In this document: positions 48,167-58,567 of the stretch, piece by piece
Layout of the letters: each line of letters opens with the position of its first letter
Numbering within the stretch: the first letter of the stretch is position 1
Source: Streptomyces luteolus
GTDB taxonomy: Bacteria > Actinomycetota > Actinomycetes > Streptomycetales > Streptomycetaceae
Direction of reading: 5' to 3'
DNA: 64,000 nucleotides
Assembly (NCBI RefSeq): GCF_029968015.1
Contig: NZ_JASCIS010000028.1
Location: forward strand, 32,357 to 96,356
Made by a program: the position numbers and the translations under genes
The notes under the pieces: model-generated
Database searches by the model: none
Told to the model about the DNA's origin: nothing
The model's input: the letters and a program-made list of their open reading frames with translations, nothing else

Positions 48167-49033
48167 GTGAGCAACAGCCCCGACTCCCTCCTCGGCCCGG
48201 CCGACATCCGTGAACTGGCCGCCGCCCTCGGCGTACGCCCCACCAAGCAGCGCGGCCAGAACTTCGTCATCGACGCGAACACGGTCCGGCGCATCGTCCG
48301 CACCGCCGAGGTGCGCCCCGACGACGTGGTCGTGGAGGTCGGCCCGGGCCTCGGCTCGCTGACGCTCGCGCTCCTGGAGACCGCGGACCGGGTCACCGCC
48401 GTCGAGATCGACGACGTGCTCGCCGCCGCGCTGCCCGCCACCGTCGAGGCCCGCATGCCGGAGCGCGCCGACCGCTTCGCGCTCGTGCACTCCGACGCGA
48501 TGCACGTCGACGCGCTGCCGGGCCCGGCGCCCACGGCACTCGTCGCGAACCTGCCGTACAACGTCGCGGTGCCCGTCCTGCTGCACATGCTGGCCACGTT
48601 CCCGACCATCGACCGCACGCTCGTCATGGTGCAGTCCGAGGTCGCCGACCGCCTCGCGGCCACCCCCGGCTCGAAGGTGTACGGGGTGCCCTCCGTGAAG
48701 GCCAACTGGTACGCGGACGTCAAGCGCGCCGGAGCGATCGGCCGCAACGTCTTCTGGCCCGCGCCGAACGTCGACAGCGGTCTGGTCTCCCTGGTCCGGC
48801 GCACCGAGCCGGTCGCGACGACGGCTTCCCGCGCGGAGGTGTTCGCCGTCGTCGACGCCGCGTTCGCCCAGCGCCGCAAGACGCTGCGCGCCGCCCTCGC
48901 GGGCTGGGCCGGTTCGGCCGCCGCAGCCGAGGCCGCGCTCGTCGCCGCCGGGGTCTCCCCGCAGGCGCGCGGCGAGTCCCTCACCGTCGAGCAGTTCGCG
49001 AAGATCGCCGAGAACCGGGGAGCAGGCCAGTGA
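48167..49033 (+). CDS. rsmA: 16S rRNA dimethyladenosine transferase (KsgA)
   Basis: 288 residues. PTKQRGQNFVIDANTVRRIV, VVVEVGPGLGSLTLALL (SAM motif I), VEIDDVLAAAL, and the catalytic NLPYNVAVPVLLHML identify RsmA. It dimethylates two adjacent adenines near the 3' end of 16S rRNA late in 30S assembly. The GTG follows a -10 element by six bases. The stop overlaps ispE (GTGA). Confidence 0.94.
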   Translation: MSNSPDSLLGPADIRELAAALGVRPTKQRGQNFVIDANTVRRIVRTAEVRPDDVVVEVGPGLGSLTLALLETADRVTAVEIDDVLAAALPATVEARMPERADRFALVHSDAMHVDALPGPAPTALVANLPYNVAVPVLLHMLATFPTIDRTLVMVQSEVADRLAATPGSKVYGVPSVKANWYADVKRAGAIGRNVFWPAPNVDSGLVSLVRRTEPVATTASRAEVFAVVDAAFAQRRKTLRAALAGWAGSAAAAEAALVAAGVSPQARGESLTVEQFAKIAENRGAGQ

Positions 49034-49935
49034 GTGTGACCGTACGCGTACCCGCCAAGGTCAACGTCCAGCTCGCGGTGGGCGGTGCCCGCGCGGACGG
49101 CTTCCACGACCTGGCCAACGTCTTCCTGGCGGTCGGGCTTTACGACGAGGTCACGGCGACGCCCGCCGATGAGCTGCGGGTGACGTGTTCGGGCTCGGAC
49201 GCCCATCAAGTCCCGCTGGACCGCGGCAATCTGGCGGCGCGGGCGGCCCTCGCGCTCGCGGAACGGCACGGCGTGGCCCCCGACGTGCATCTGCACATCG
49301 CGAAGGACATCCCCGTCGCGGGCGGTATGGCGGGCGGCAGCGCCGACGCGGCGGGTGCGCTGGTGGCGTGCGACGCGCTGTGGGGCACGAACGCCTCCCG
49401 GGACGAACTCCTCGGCATCTGTGCCGAGTTGGGCAGTGACGTGCCGTTCAGCCTGGTCGGCGGGGCGGCGCTGGGTACGGGGCGGGGCGAGGTGCTGACG
49501 CCGCTGGAGGTGGGCGGCACGTTCCACTGGGTTTTCGCCCTCGCGGACGGCGGCCTCTCCACCCCGGCCGTGTACCGCGAGTTCGACCGCCTCTGGGAGG
49601 GCCACGACGTCCCGGCCCCCGAGGCGTCGCCCGCGCTCATCGACGCCCTGCGCGCAGGGGACGCGGAGGCTCTCGCGGCCGTCCTGACCAACGACCTGGA
49701 GCCCGCCGCGCTCTCCCTCTTCCCCGCCCTGGAGCAGACGCTCGTGGCCGGCACGGACGGCGGCGCCCTCGCGGCCCTCGTCTCCGGCTCGGGCCCGACC
49801 ACCGCGTTCCTCGCCCAGGACGCCGCGTCCGCGGAAGCCGTCGCCGAGGCCCTGCTGAAGTCGGACACCTGCCGCACGGTCCGCGTCGCCTCGGCCCCGG
49901 CGCCGGGTGCGACGGTTCTCGACCCGGCGGTCTAG
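49030..49935 (+). CDS. ispE: 4-diphosphocytidyl-2-C-methyl-D-erythritol kinase
   Basis: 301 residues, GHMP kinase. VPAKVNVQLAVGGARADGFHDL, the ATP loop PVAGGMAGGSADAAGAL and the C-terminal VSGSGPTTAFLA are all intact. It phosphorylates CDP-methylerythritol in the MEP isoprenoid pathway. It overlaps rsmA by GTGA, so the two are translationally coupled, the usual actinobacterial order. Confidence 0.94.
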   Translation: MSVTVRVPAKVNVQLAVGGARADGFHDLANVFLAVGLYDEVTATPADELRVTCSGSDAHQVPLDRGNLAARAALALAERHGVAPDVHLHIAKDIPVAGGMAGGSADAAGALVACDALWGTNASRDELLGICAELGSDVPFSLVGGAALGTGRGEVLTPLEVGGTFHWVFALADGGLSTPAVYREFDRLWEGHDVPAPEASPALIDALRAGDAEALAAVLTNDLEPAALSLFPALEQTLVAGTDGGALAALVSGSGPTTAFLAQDAASAEAVAEALLKSDTCRTVRVASAPAPGATVLDPAV

Positions 49936-49960
49936 ACGTACGTACGACGTACGACTCAGG

Positions 49961-49980
49961 TACTCAGGCCCAGTTGAGTA
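49961..49980. promoter_or_regulatory. TACTCA-N8-TGAGTA dyad
   Basis: Perfect 6-bp arms around an 8-bp centre, 46 bp upstream of the acyltransferase ATG; the left half is preceded by a second ACTCAGG. Candidate operator. Confidence 0.5.
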
Positions 49981-50026
49981 TCCGAGCCCTGTCGCCGTGC
50001 CCGGGCGGGCCGGGACGGTGGCGGGC

Positions 50027-51406
50027 ATGGACTCCACCTCCGGCGCCACCGTCGCCCGCGCCACCGTCGCCCGCCTCGCAGCGGCCACCCCGGACACCCG
50101 GGACCGGTACATCGACCTGCTGCGCGTCGCCTCGCTCGGTGCCGTCGTGCTCGGGCACTGGCTGATGGCCGCCGTGGCCACCGGCCCGGGCGGGCGGGTC
50201 GAGGTGGGCAACCTGCTGGCCGTCGTCCCCGAGCTCCAACTGCTCACCTGGGTCCTGCAGATCATGCCGGTGTTCTTCTTCGTCGGCGGCTTCGCGCACG
50301 CCCGGTCGTACCGCTCGCTGCGCGGCAGGACCGGCCCCGCACAGCTGTACTCGACGTTCCTGCGGGGGCGGCTGTCGCGGCTCCTCCGCCCGACCCTCGT
50401 CTTCGTCCTGGTCTGGGGAACGGCCGCGCTGCTCGTCCAACTCCTCGGCGCGGGCGGGGGGTTGATCGACATCGCGTTGCGCCTGGTCGCGCAGCCGCTG
50501 TGGTTCATCGGCGTCTACCTCGCGATGGTCGCCTGCACGCCGCCGCTGCTCAGGGCGCACGAGCGGTGGGGCTGGGGCGTGTTCGGCGTGCTTCTGGGCG
50601 CCGCGGGCGCGGTCGACGTCCTGCGCTTCGCCCTCGGCGTCCCGTACGTGGAGTTCCTCAACTTCGCCCTCGTCTGGCTCGCCGTGCACCAGCTGGGCTT
50701 CCTGCGCGCGGACGGCCGGCTCGCCGTCCGGGGCGTGCCCGCCGCGCTGGCCGGGTGCGGGCTCGTGGGTGCGGTGGCCCTGGTGACGTACGGGCCGTAT
50801 CCGCTGTCGATGGTCGGGATGCCCGGCGAGAAGATCTCCAACATGGCCCCGCCCACGTTCGCGCTGCTCTGCCACGGGCTGTGGCTGGTCGGCGCGGTCG
50901 AGCTGGTGCGGCGGCCGGTCGGGGCGTGGCTGCGGCGGCCGCGGGTGTGGCGCGGGGTGGTCGCCGCGAGCGGCATCGCCATGACCGCCTTCCTGTGGCA
51001 CCTCACGGCGATGCTCGCGGTGTACGGCGCGCTCCTCGCCCTCGACGTCCCGCTGCCGGAGCCCGCGAGCGGGGGGTGGTGGGCGCAGGTGCCGGTGCGG
51101 GTGGTCGTGGCGGGGCTGGTCACGGCTCTGCTCGTGGCCGCGTTCCGCCGCTTCGAGCGGCCGGGCCCTGCCGCGGCGGCCACGGGCTCCGGGCCGCTGG
51201 CGGCCCTCGGCGTCACGCTCTGCCTGCTCGGCGTCCTCGGCCTGTCGATGGTCGGCTTCGGGGGGCTCCTGGAGGGCCGGACGGCGTTGCTGATCGCGGT
51301 GGAGGTGTCGGCGCCGGGGGCGGTGGGGATGGTGCTCGGGGGGTGGGCGCTGGTGTCCGGTACCCGGGGCTTCCTTCCCCTCCCCGCCCCTTCCCGAAAG
51401 TCCTGA
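50027..51406 (+). CDS. Acyltransferase 3 family membrane protein
   Basis: 459 residues, 10-12 membrane helices. RDRYIDLLRVASLGAVVLGHWLM holds the conserved helix-1 Arg and His of OafA/YrhL-type acyltransferases, with QIMPVFFFVGGFAHARSY and RGRLSRLLRPTLVF next. Such enzymes O-acylate cell-surface sugars or natural products. No clear RBS; the ATG at 50027 is chosen because the helix-1 motif starts 26 residues later. The last eight residues (PLPAPSRKS) are encoded by a dispersed CCCGCCCCTTCCCGAAAGTCC repeat, so the C-terminus may have been altered by it. Confidence 0.85.
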   Translation: MDSTSGATVARATVARLAAATPDTRDRYIDLLRVASLGAVVLGHWLMAAVATGPGGRVEVGNLLAVVPELQLLTWVLQIMPVFFFVGGFAHARSYRSLRGRTGPAQLYSTFLRGRLSRLLRPTLVFVLVWGTAALLVQLLGAGGGLIDIALRLVAQPLWFIGVYLAMVACTPPLLRAHERWGWGVFGVLLGAAGAVDVLRFALGVPYVEFLNFALVWLAVHQLGFLRADGRLAVRGVPAALAGCGLVGAVALVTYGPYPLSMVGMPGEKISNMAPPTFALLCHGLWLVGAVELVRRPVGAWLRRPRVWRGVVAASGIAMTAFLWHLTAMLAVYGALLALDVPLPEPASGGWWAQVPVRVVVAGLVTALLVAAFRRFERPGPAAAATGSGPLAALGVTLCLLGVLGLSMVGFGGLLEGRTALLIAVEVSAPGAVGMVLGGWALVSGTRGFLPLPAPSRKS

Positions 51407-51724
51407 GCGGACAGCTCCCGGGGCTCCGCCCCGGACCCCGGGCCGTCTTTCGGCTGCGGCGCCGCTGTGGCCGGTCGCGCAGTTCCCCGCGCCCCTGGAG
51501 ATGCGGCGGGGAAAGCGCGGCGCAGCCGCAGCTTTTTCAGGGGCGCGGGGAACTGCGCGACCAGCCAGGACGGCGCCGCAGACGAACGACCGGCGACGAA
51601 ATCAGCCCCTCCGGCGCTTGAGGAGCGGGGGCCCGGGGGCGGAGCCCCCTGGGGGTGAGCTTCGAGGGCAGGTGCGGGCAGCGACTACGCTGGGACGTCG
51701 ATGTAAACCCTTCCCAGGAGTGAA
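51407..51724. repeat. Nested inverted-repeat region between acyltransferase and ABC-F genes
   Basis: No gene. Outer arms are a GGGGCTCCGCCCCGG element (51420 onward) and its inverted full copy with CGGAGGGGCT (51603-51649). Inner arms are 30 nt with one mismatch: 51468-51497 and 51538-51567 (TCGCGCAGTTCCCCGCGCCC core). The 40-nt loop contains CTTTTTC. The last 60 bp hold the ABC-F promoter and AGGAG. Confidence 0.85.
51468..51567 (+). terminator. Large cruciform-like terminator
   Basis: 30-bp stem with one mismatch, 61 bp after the acyltransferase stop; a strong transcript end although the T-run lies in the loop. Confidence 0.65.
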
Positions 51725-53536
<1,812 letters not shown>

Positions 53537-53792
53537 GCCCCTCCCGCAACGCCCCGCCCACGGCCCGCGCGAGGCGGTAACGACGGCATCACAGGCCGGT
53601 CCTCCCTTGGGAACAAGGGGGCGGCCGACGCGGCTGGATGTCAGCGGTCAGTGGTAGAAAGAAGTCCCGCTCGACTAGACACACAGGTACGGGGACAATG
53701 CCCGATTCGCTCCTTTCCGGGGGGATTTGACCAACGGAATTGCGGGGGAGGCCGGTTGGGTTGCGGGACCCGTGTGAAGAGGTACACCGCTG
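53537..53792. promoter_or_regulatory. Promoter region of beta-propeller gene 1
   Basis: About 255 bp without a gene. A small CCCTTG-GGAA-CAAGGG hairpin at 53605-53620 may end the ABC-F transcript. The rest presumably holds the promoter of the next gene; no clear -35/-10 pair stands out. Confidence 0.45.
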
Positions 53793-55685
53793 ATGAGTCA
53801 GCCGCCCAGCCAGCCGCCGCAGCCGCCAGGCGGTGCCGGGGCACCGCAGGACCCTCAGCAGGGGATGTCCAAGGGGCCCGGTCAGCCGCCGCAGACACCC
53901 CCGGTGCCTCCGGCGCCGCCGTCCGCGCCGCCCACCACACCGCCGCCCGCGGCTCCGCCGGCCCCGCCCGCGGCCCCACCCGCCGCACCTCCCGGCACGC
54001 CGCCGCCCGCACAGCCCGGGTACGGCTACCCGCAGCCCGGCCAGCCCGCACAGCCCGGATACGGCTACCCGCAGCCCGGCCAGCCCGCCGCCGACAACCC
54101 GTACACCCAGGCGCAGCCGGGTCCGTACGGCCAGCCGGGGCAGCCCGGAGCGCCCGGCCAGGCGGCGTACGGATACCCGCAGCAGCCGCAGTACCCGGGT
54201 GCGCCCGCGCCCGGCATGCCCGGCGGCCCCGTCCCTCCCGGCGGCGGCTCGGGCAGCCCGTTCAAGGGCAAGCCCGCCGCCATCATCGGTGCGGCCCTCG
54301 CCGCGGTCCTCGTGATCGGCGGCGGCGTCTGGTTCGCTGCCAGCGGTGACGAGGAGCCGAAGAAGAAGCAGCCCATCGCCAAGGGCGGCGGCGACAACAA
54401 GCCGACCGACGCCGGCGAGGAGACCGCGGGCAGCCGCGACGGCGGCGAGGACGACCTCAACTCCGGCCGCAAGCCCGGCGAGGCGAAGGTCTGGGTCGCC
54501 AAGAACGACCTCGACACCCCGCGCAACGGCGCCGAGCTCATGAACATCTGGACCGTGGGCGACACCGTCGTCCAGGCCGGGTACAACGAGGTCACCGCCT
54601 TCAAGACGAGCGACGGCAGCAAGGCCTGGAGCGTCAAGCTGCCGCACGCCGTGTGCGACACCCCGCCCCGCCCCTCCGAGGACGGCATGGTCGTCGTGGC
54701 CTACAAGGACACGGACAACCGGGAGAAGAGCAAGTGCAACCAGCTCCAGATGATCGACCTCAACACGGGTGAGAAGGGCTGGCAGAAGAAGACCGAGACG
54801 GGCGGCCTCTTCGACTCGACCGTCACGCTCGACCTGGAGATCGCCGGCGAGAACGTGATGGTGGCCCGCTCCCAGTCCGGCAGCGCGTACAGCCTGAAGG
54901 ACGGCAAGGAGCAGTACACCCTGAAGAAGGACCGGGGCTGCTTCCCCAACTCCTTCGCCGCCGACGGGGATTCGGTGCTCGCCGTCGACTCCTGCCTGGC
55001 CCAGCCGGACAAGAACGAGCAGCTCAAGTCGATCGACCCGAAGACCGGCAAGGTCAAGTGGCGCTTCATGACGCCCAAGGGCTTCGAGGTGCAGAAGGTC
55101 TACTCGGTCAAGCCGCTCGTCGTCTCCCTGGTGAACCGGGACGACAAGTCCTGGAACATCGTCGCGTTCAAGGACAACGGCAAGGTCCGCTCGCAGCTCG
55201 ACGGCGGCAAGGACTCGTTCACGCAGCGCTGCGGCCTGTCCATCCTGGAGAAGGAGCTGCAGAGCTGCCAGGGCATGGTCGCCACCGACGACCTCTTCTT
55301 CATGGCCACCGAGACGAAGAAGTCCGGCGACTACGACCGCAGCAACGAGATCATCGCTTTCGACCTCGACAGCGGAAAGCCCAAGTGGCGCGGCAAGACC
55401 GAGGACCCGCGCTCGCTCCTCCCGCTGTCCGCGGACGCCTCCGGCAACCTCGTCGCGTACGTCGAGCCGACCTTCGACAAGCCGGGCCAGACCGTGCGGT
55501 TCGGCCCGGACGGAGGCAAGCCGAAGCTGCTCCTCCAGCACCCGGAGACCACGGCGAGTGTCGAGAACTCCCTGGTCGGCATGGGACAGATGGCCTATGC
55601 GGACGGCCGGTTCTACGCCACGTCCTCGCGGCTGATGGGCCGTGACGGCGAGGAGGAGACCCGCATGCTCTCCTTCGGCAAGTGA
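53793..55685 (+). CDS. Membrane-anchored Pro-rich PQQ/beta-propeller protein, copy 1
   Basis: 630 residues. The first 155 are Pro/Gly/Gln-rich (repeated GYGYPQPGQPAQP, from a 39-bp DNA repeat near 54014-54088), then one membrane segment (about 164-184, AIIGAALAAVLVIGGGVWFAA), a charged linker, and an extracellular domain of PQQ-like beta-propeller blades (TAFKTSDGSKAWSVKLP, QMIDLNTGEKGWQKK, KSIDPKTGKVKWRF, IAFDLDSGKPKWRGK). Several Cys suggest exported disulfides. Ligand and role unknown. It has a tandem paralogue downstream. Confidence 0.82.
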   Translation: MSQPPSQPPQPPGGAGAPQDPQQGMSKGPGQPPQTPPVPPAPPSAPPTTPPPAAPPAPPAAPPAAPPGTPPPAQPGYGYPQPGQPAQPGYGYPQPGQPAADNPYTQAQPGPYGQPGQPGAPGQAAYGYPQQPQYPGAPAPGMPGGPVPPGGGSGSPFKGKPAAIIGAALAAVLVIGGGVWFAASGDEEPKKKQPIAKGGGDNKPTDAGEETAGSRDGGEDDLNSGRKPGEAKVWVAKNDLDTPRNGAELMNIWTVGDTVVQAGYNEVTAFKTSDGSKAWSVKLPHAVCDTPPRPSEDGMVVVAYKDTDNREKSKCNQLQMIDLNTGEKGWQKKTETGGLFDSTVTLDLEIAGENVMVARSQSGSAYSLKDGKEQYTLKKDRGCFPNSFAADGDSVLAVDSCLAQPDKNEQLKSIDPKTGKVKWRFMTPKGFEVQKVYSVKPLVVSLVNRDDKSWNIVAFKDNGKVRSQLDGGKDSFTQRCGLSILEKELQSCQGMVATDDLFFMATETKKSGDYDRSNEIIAFDLDSGKPKWRGKTEDPRSLLPLSADASGNLVAYVEPTFDKPGQTVRFGPDGGKPKLLLQHPETTASVENSLVGMGQMAYADGRFYATSSRLMGRDGEEETRMLSFGK

Positions 55686-55814
55686 CCCCCGGGGGCCCGC
55701 CGTCCGGATCCGGCTGATCCGCGCGGCAGGCCCCCGCCGCACGCCCGCCCGCACTCCCTCCGTACCGCTCAGGCAGCCGTAGCCGTACCGCACAGGCAGA
55801 CAGGTAGACGACAG

Positions 55815-57626
55815 ATGACCCAGCCGCCGCAGCCGCCCCAGCCGCCGAACGACCCCCGCAAGGACGGCTTCGGCGCCCCGCAGAGCCCGCCGCCCGGCGG
55901 TGGTTTCGGCGCCCCGCCGCCGCCCGCTCCCGGCACGCCGCCGCCCCCGGCCCCCGGCACGCCCCCGCCCGCCCAGCCGCCGGGCCCGCCGCCCGGCCAG
56001 CCGGCGTACGGCTACCCGCAGGCGCCCGGCACCCCGCCGCCGCCCGCCCCGGGCACGCCCCCGCAGGGCCAGCCGGGCCAGCAGGGGTACGGCTACCCGG
56101 CCCCCGGCCAGCAGCCGCCGTACGGCTACCAGCAGTACCCGCAGCCGGTGACGCAGCCCATGGGCGGTCCCGGTGGCCCCGGCGGCCCCGGTGGCGGCAA
56201 GAAGTTCAACGCGCAGCTGACGATCATCGTCGCGGCGGTCGTCGCGGTCGCGCTGATCGTCGGCGGCGGTTTCTGGTACGCGTCCTCCGGTGACGAGCCG
56301 AAGGAAGAGGCGAAGACCGGCGAAGGCGGTTCCGGCGGCAAGGGCGGCGACAGCGGCCCGGCCGGGGGCGGCGGCGACGAGAAGGTGCCGTCGGACACCT
56401 CCGCCCAGGTCCGCTTCCAGCTGCCCGCGCCGAAGGTCGGCGAGGACACCACGCTCAGCGTCAAGGGCTCCTGGCTCACCGACGACGCGTACGTGAAGAG
56501 CGGCGACAGCAAGATCGTCGGGTACGGGCCGAAGGACGGCAAGGAGCTCTGGACGCTGCCGCTGTCCGGGCCGACCTGCGCCGGCTCCCGCCAGGTCTCC
56601 GAGGACGGCCTGGCCGCCGTGGTCTTCGAGGCCGAGGGCAAGAAGGAGTACAACGGCTGCAGCCAGATCGCCGTCTTCGACACCAAGACCGGCGACAAGC
56701 TGTGGCAGGAGAGCGTCAGCGACGGCGGCGGCAAGGCGGACTTCCAGGAGGTCGTGATCTCCGGTGAGACCGTCGCGGTCGGCGGCGGCACGGACGGCGG
56801 CGCCGCCTTCGAGCTGAAGTCCGGCAAGCCCCGCTGGACGCCCAAGCCCTCGGACACCTGCAAGGACGCCGGGTACGCCGGCGGCGAGCAGCTCGTCGCG
56901 GTCCGCAAGTGCGGCTCGTACGACAACCCGCGGCTTGAGGTCCAGCTGATCGACCCGACGTCCGGCACTCCCAAGTGGACGTACAAGCTGCCCGCCGGCA
57001 TCGACAACGCCAAGGTGATGTCGACGAAGCCGGTGGTGTTCGGCGTGGACTCGACCGACATCACCGCGTCCGGCGTCTCGGACATCTTCGCCCTGGACGA
57101 GGCGGGCAAGCTGCGCAGCAAGGCCGCGCTCGGCGAGCGCGAGTACCAGCTCGACTGCGATGTGAACATGGTCCAGGAGTGCTCGGGCGTCGTCGTCGGC
57201 AACGACCGGGTGTACGTCCCGACGGCCCAGCACCAGGGCAGCGGTGAGTACGGCATGACCAACGAGATCATCTCCTTCGACCTGGCCACCGGAAAGACGG
57301 TCGGCCCGAAGGCGGACGCGGGCGAGCGGTACCAGATGCTGCCGCTGCGGATGGACGGCACGAACATCCTCGCGTACAAGATCCCGCCGTACGACAAGGG
57401 CGGTCAGGTCGTCACCATCGACCCGAAGACCGGCAAGCAGACGGTGCTCCTGGAGAACCCGGCGCAGGAGGACATCCGGGACGCCGAGACGCAGTACTCC
57501 CTGCCGGACGGCGCCGAGATGCTCTACGGCAACGGCGGCCTCTACATCTCGGACAAGCTGATGTCGAAGCCCAGCGCGTCCGACACCAGCAAGCGGCACC
57601 TCGCCGTGGTGTTCGGCACCGACTGA
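55815..57626 (+). CDS. Membrane-anchored Pro-rich PQQ/beta-propeller protein, copy 2
   Basis: 603 residues with the same plan as copy 1: Pro-rich cytoplasmic segment (GTPPPPAPGTPPP repeats), membrane segment (about 133-156, LTIIVAAVVAVALIVGGGFWYAS), charged linker, and propeller blades (VGYGPKDGKELWTLPL, AVFDTKTGDKLWQE, FELKSGKPRWTPK, QLIDPTSGTPKWTYKLP). Paired Cys again suggest exported disulfides. 129 bp after copy 1, probably a tandem duplication. The N-terminal segments resemble those of proteins that bind SH3-like or FHA partners, but no partner can be named. Confidence 0.82.
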   Translation: MTQPPQPPQPPNDPRKDGFGAPQSPPPGGGFGAPPPPAPGTPPPPAPGTPPPAQPPGPPPGQPAYGYPQAPGTPPPPAPGTPPQGQPGQQGYGYPAPGQQPPYGYQQYPQPVTQPMGGPGGPGGPGGGKKFNAQLTIIVAAVVAVALIVGGGFWYASSGDEPKEEAKTGEGGSGGKGGDSGPAGGGGDEKVPSDTSAQVRFQLPAPKVGEDTTLSVKGSWLTDDAYVKSGDSKIVGYGPKDGKELWTLPLSGPTCAGSRQVSEDGLAAVVFEAEGKKEYNGCSQIAVFDTKTGDKLWQESVSDGGGKADFQEVVISGETVAVGGGTDGGAAFELKSGKPRWTPKPSDTCKDAGYAGGEQLVAVRKCGSYDNPRLEVQLIDPTSGTPKWTYKLPAGIDNAKVMSTKPVVFGVDSTDITASGVSDIFALDEAGKLRSKAALGEREYQLDCDVNMVQECSGVVVGNDRVYVPTAQHQGSGEYGMTNEIISFDLATGKTVGPKADAGERYQMLPLRMDGTNILAYKIPPYDKGGQVVTIDPKTGKQTVLLENPAQEDIRDAETQYSLPDGAEMLYGNGGLYISDKLMSKPSASDTSKRHLAVVFGTD

Positions 57627-57648
57627 GCGCCCCCGCGCGCGCACTTCA

Positions 57649-57689
57649 CGGCGGGCCGCCCCTCTCCACCGGAGGGAGGCGGCCCGCCG
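57649..57689 (+). terminator. Terminator after beta-propeller gene 2
   Basis: 12-bp perfect arms CGGCGGGCCGCC (57649-57660) and complement (57678-57689), 22 bp after the stop. Confidence 0.85.
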
Positions 57690-57850
57690 TCGCTTGCGCG
57701 GAGCGGGGATTTCCGGCTCTCGGGGCGGACCGGAGGTTGAAGACCGGGTCCAGGGGGGCGCGCGACGTCGAACGAGCGTGTAGCTTCCGGGGAACGGCGG
57801 ACCGGGGGGTGCCGCCTTCGACGGGTCGCCGGGGATCTGGGGGTAGCGCG

Positions 57851-58567
57851 ATGGTGGTGCGGCTCATGGTGGTCGACGATCACCGTCTGCATGCCGAGGC
57901 GCTCGCCTCGGCGCTGAAGCTGCGCGGCCACCGGGTGCTGGCCGCGGCGGCGCCGGCCGCCGGAGCGGCGGAACTCGTGGTGCAGCGGGCGCCGGAGGTC
58001 TGCGTCCTCGGCACGGCGGCACCGGCGGAGCCGGGCGCGTTCGACCCGGTGGCGCGGATCAAGCGGGACCGGCCGCAGGTGGCGGTCCTGGTCCTCGGCC
58101 CGGTGCCGTCGCCGCGCGGCATAGCGGCCGCGTTCGCGGCGGGCGCCTCGGGTTACGTACGGCACGACGAGCGCATCGAGGGCGTCGAGCGGGCCATCAT
58201 GAAGGCCCGGGCGGGGGAGGCGGCGGTGGCCCCGGCGCTGCTGCGGGGCGCGTTCGCGGACCTGCTCAACCCGCCGGCCAAGGCCGACGACGAGGGCCAC
58301 CGGCTGCTGCAGCTGCTCACGCCCCGCGAGGTCGAGGTCCTGGTGCGGGTCGCGGACGGCGAGGACACCCGGCTGATCGCGGCGGGCATGGGCATAGCGC
58401 CGAGCACGGCCCGTACGCACGTCCAGCGGGTCCTGATGAAACTGGACGTCGGCTCCCGCCTGGAGGCGGCGGCGCTCGCGGCGCGTACGGGCCTGCTCGA
58501 CCGGGCGGTTACGGCGACTGTTCCCCGGGCTCCGACGGCACCGGCGCTACCGCCGGACGGAGCTTGA
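57851..58567 (+). CDS. LuxR-family response regulator with degenerate receiver
   Basis: 238 residues. The receiver keeps the acidic pair (VVDDHRLHAEALASAL), but the phospho-acceptor position, residue 54, is Gly (VCVLGTAAP), the conserved Thr/Ser is Gly (VLVLGPVPSP) and the conserved Lys is Arg (GYVRHDE). It therefore cannot be phosphorylated in the usual way. The C-terminal LuxR helix-turn-helix (LLTPREVEVLVRVADGEDTRLIAAGMGIAPSTARTHVQRVLMKL) is intact. No histidine kinase is adjacent. It probably acts as a constitutive or ligand-controlled regulator. The last 59 bp overlap the convergent small membrane gene. Confidence 0.87.
   Translation: MVVRLMVVDDHRLHAEALASALKLRGHRVLAAAAPAAGAAELVVQRAPEVCVLGTAAPAEPGAFDPVARIKRDRPQVAVLVLGPVPSPRGIAAAFAAGASGYVRHDERIEGVERAIMKARAGEAAVAPALLRGAFADLLNPPAKADDEGHRLLQLLTPREVEVLVRVADGEDTRLIAAGMGIAPSTARTHVQRVLMKLDVGSRLEAAALAARTGLLDRAVTATVPRAPTAPALPPDGA

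Noticed and set aside
53589..57644. A 1351-codon open frame on the minus strand opposite the two propeller genes
   Set aside because: Antisense of two recognised coding regions, no motif and no ribosome site; a shadow of biased codon use.
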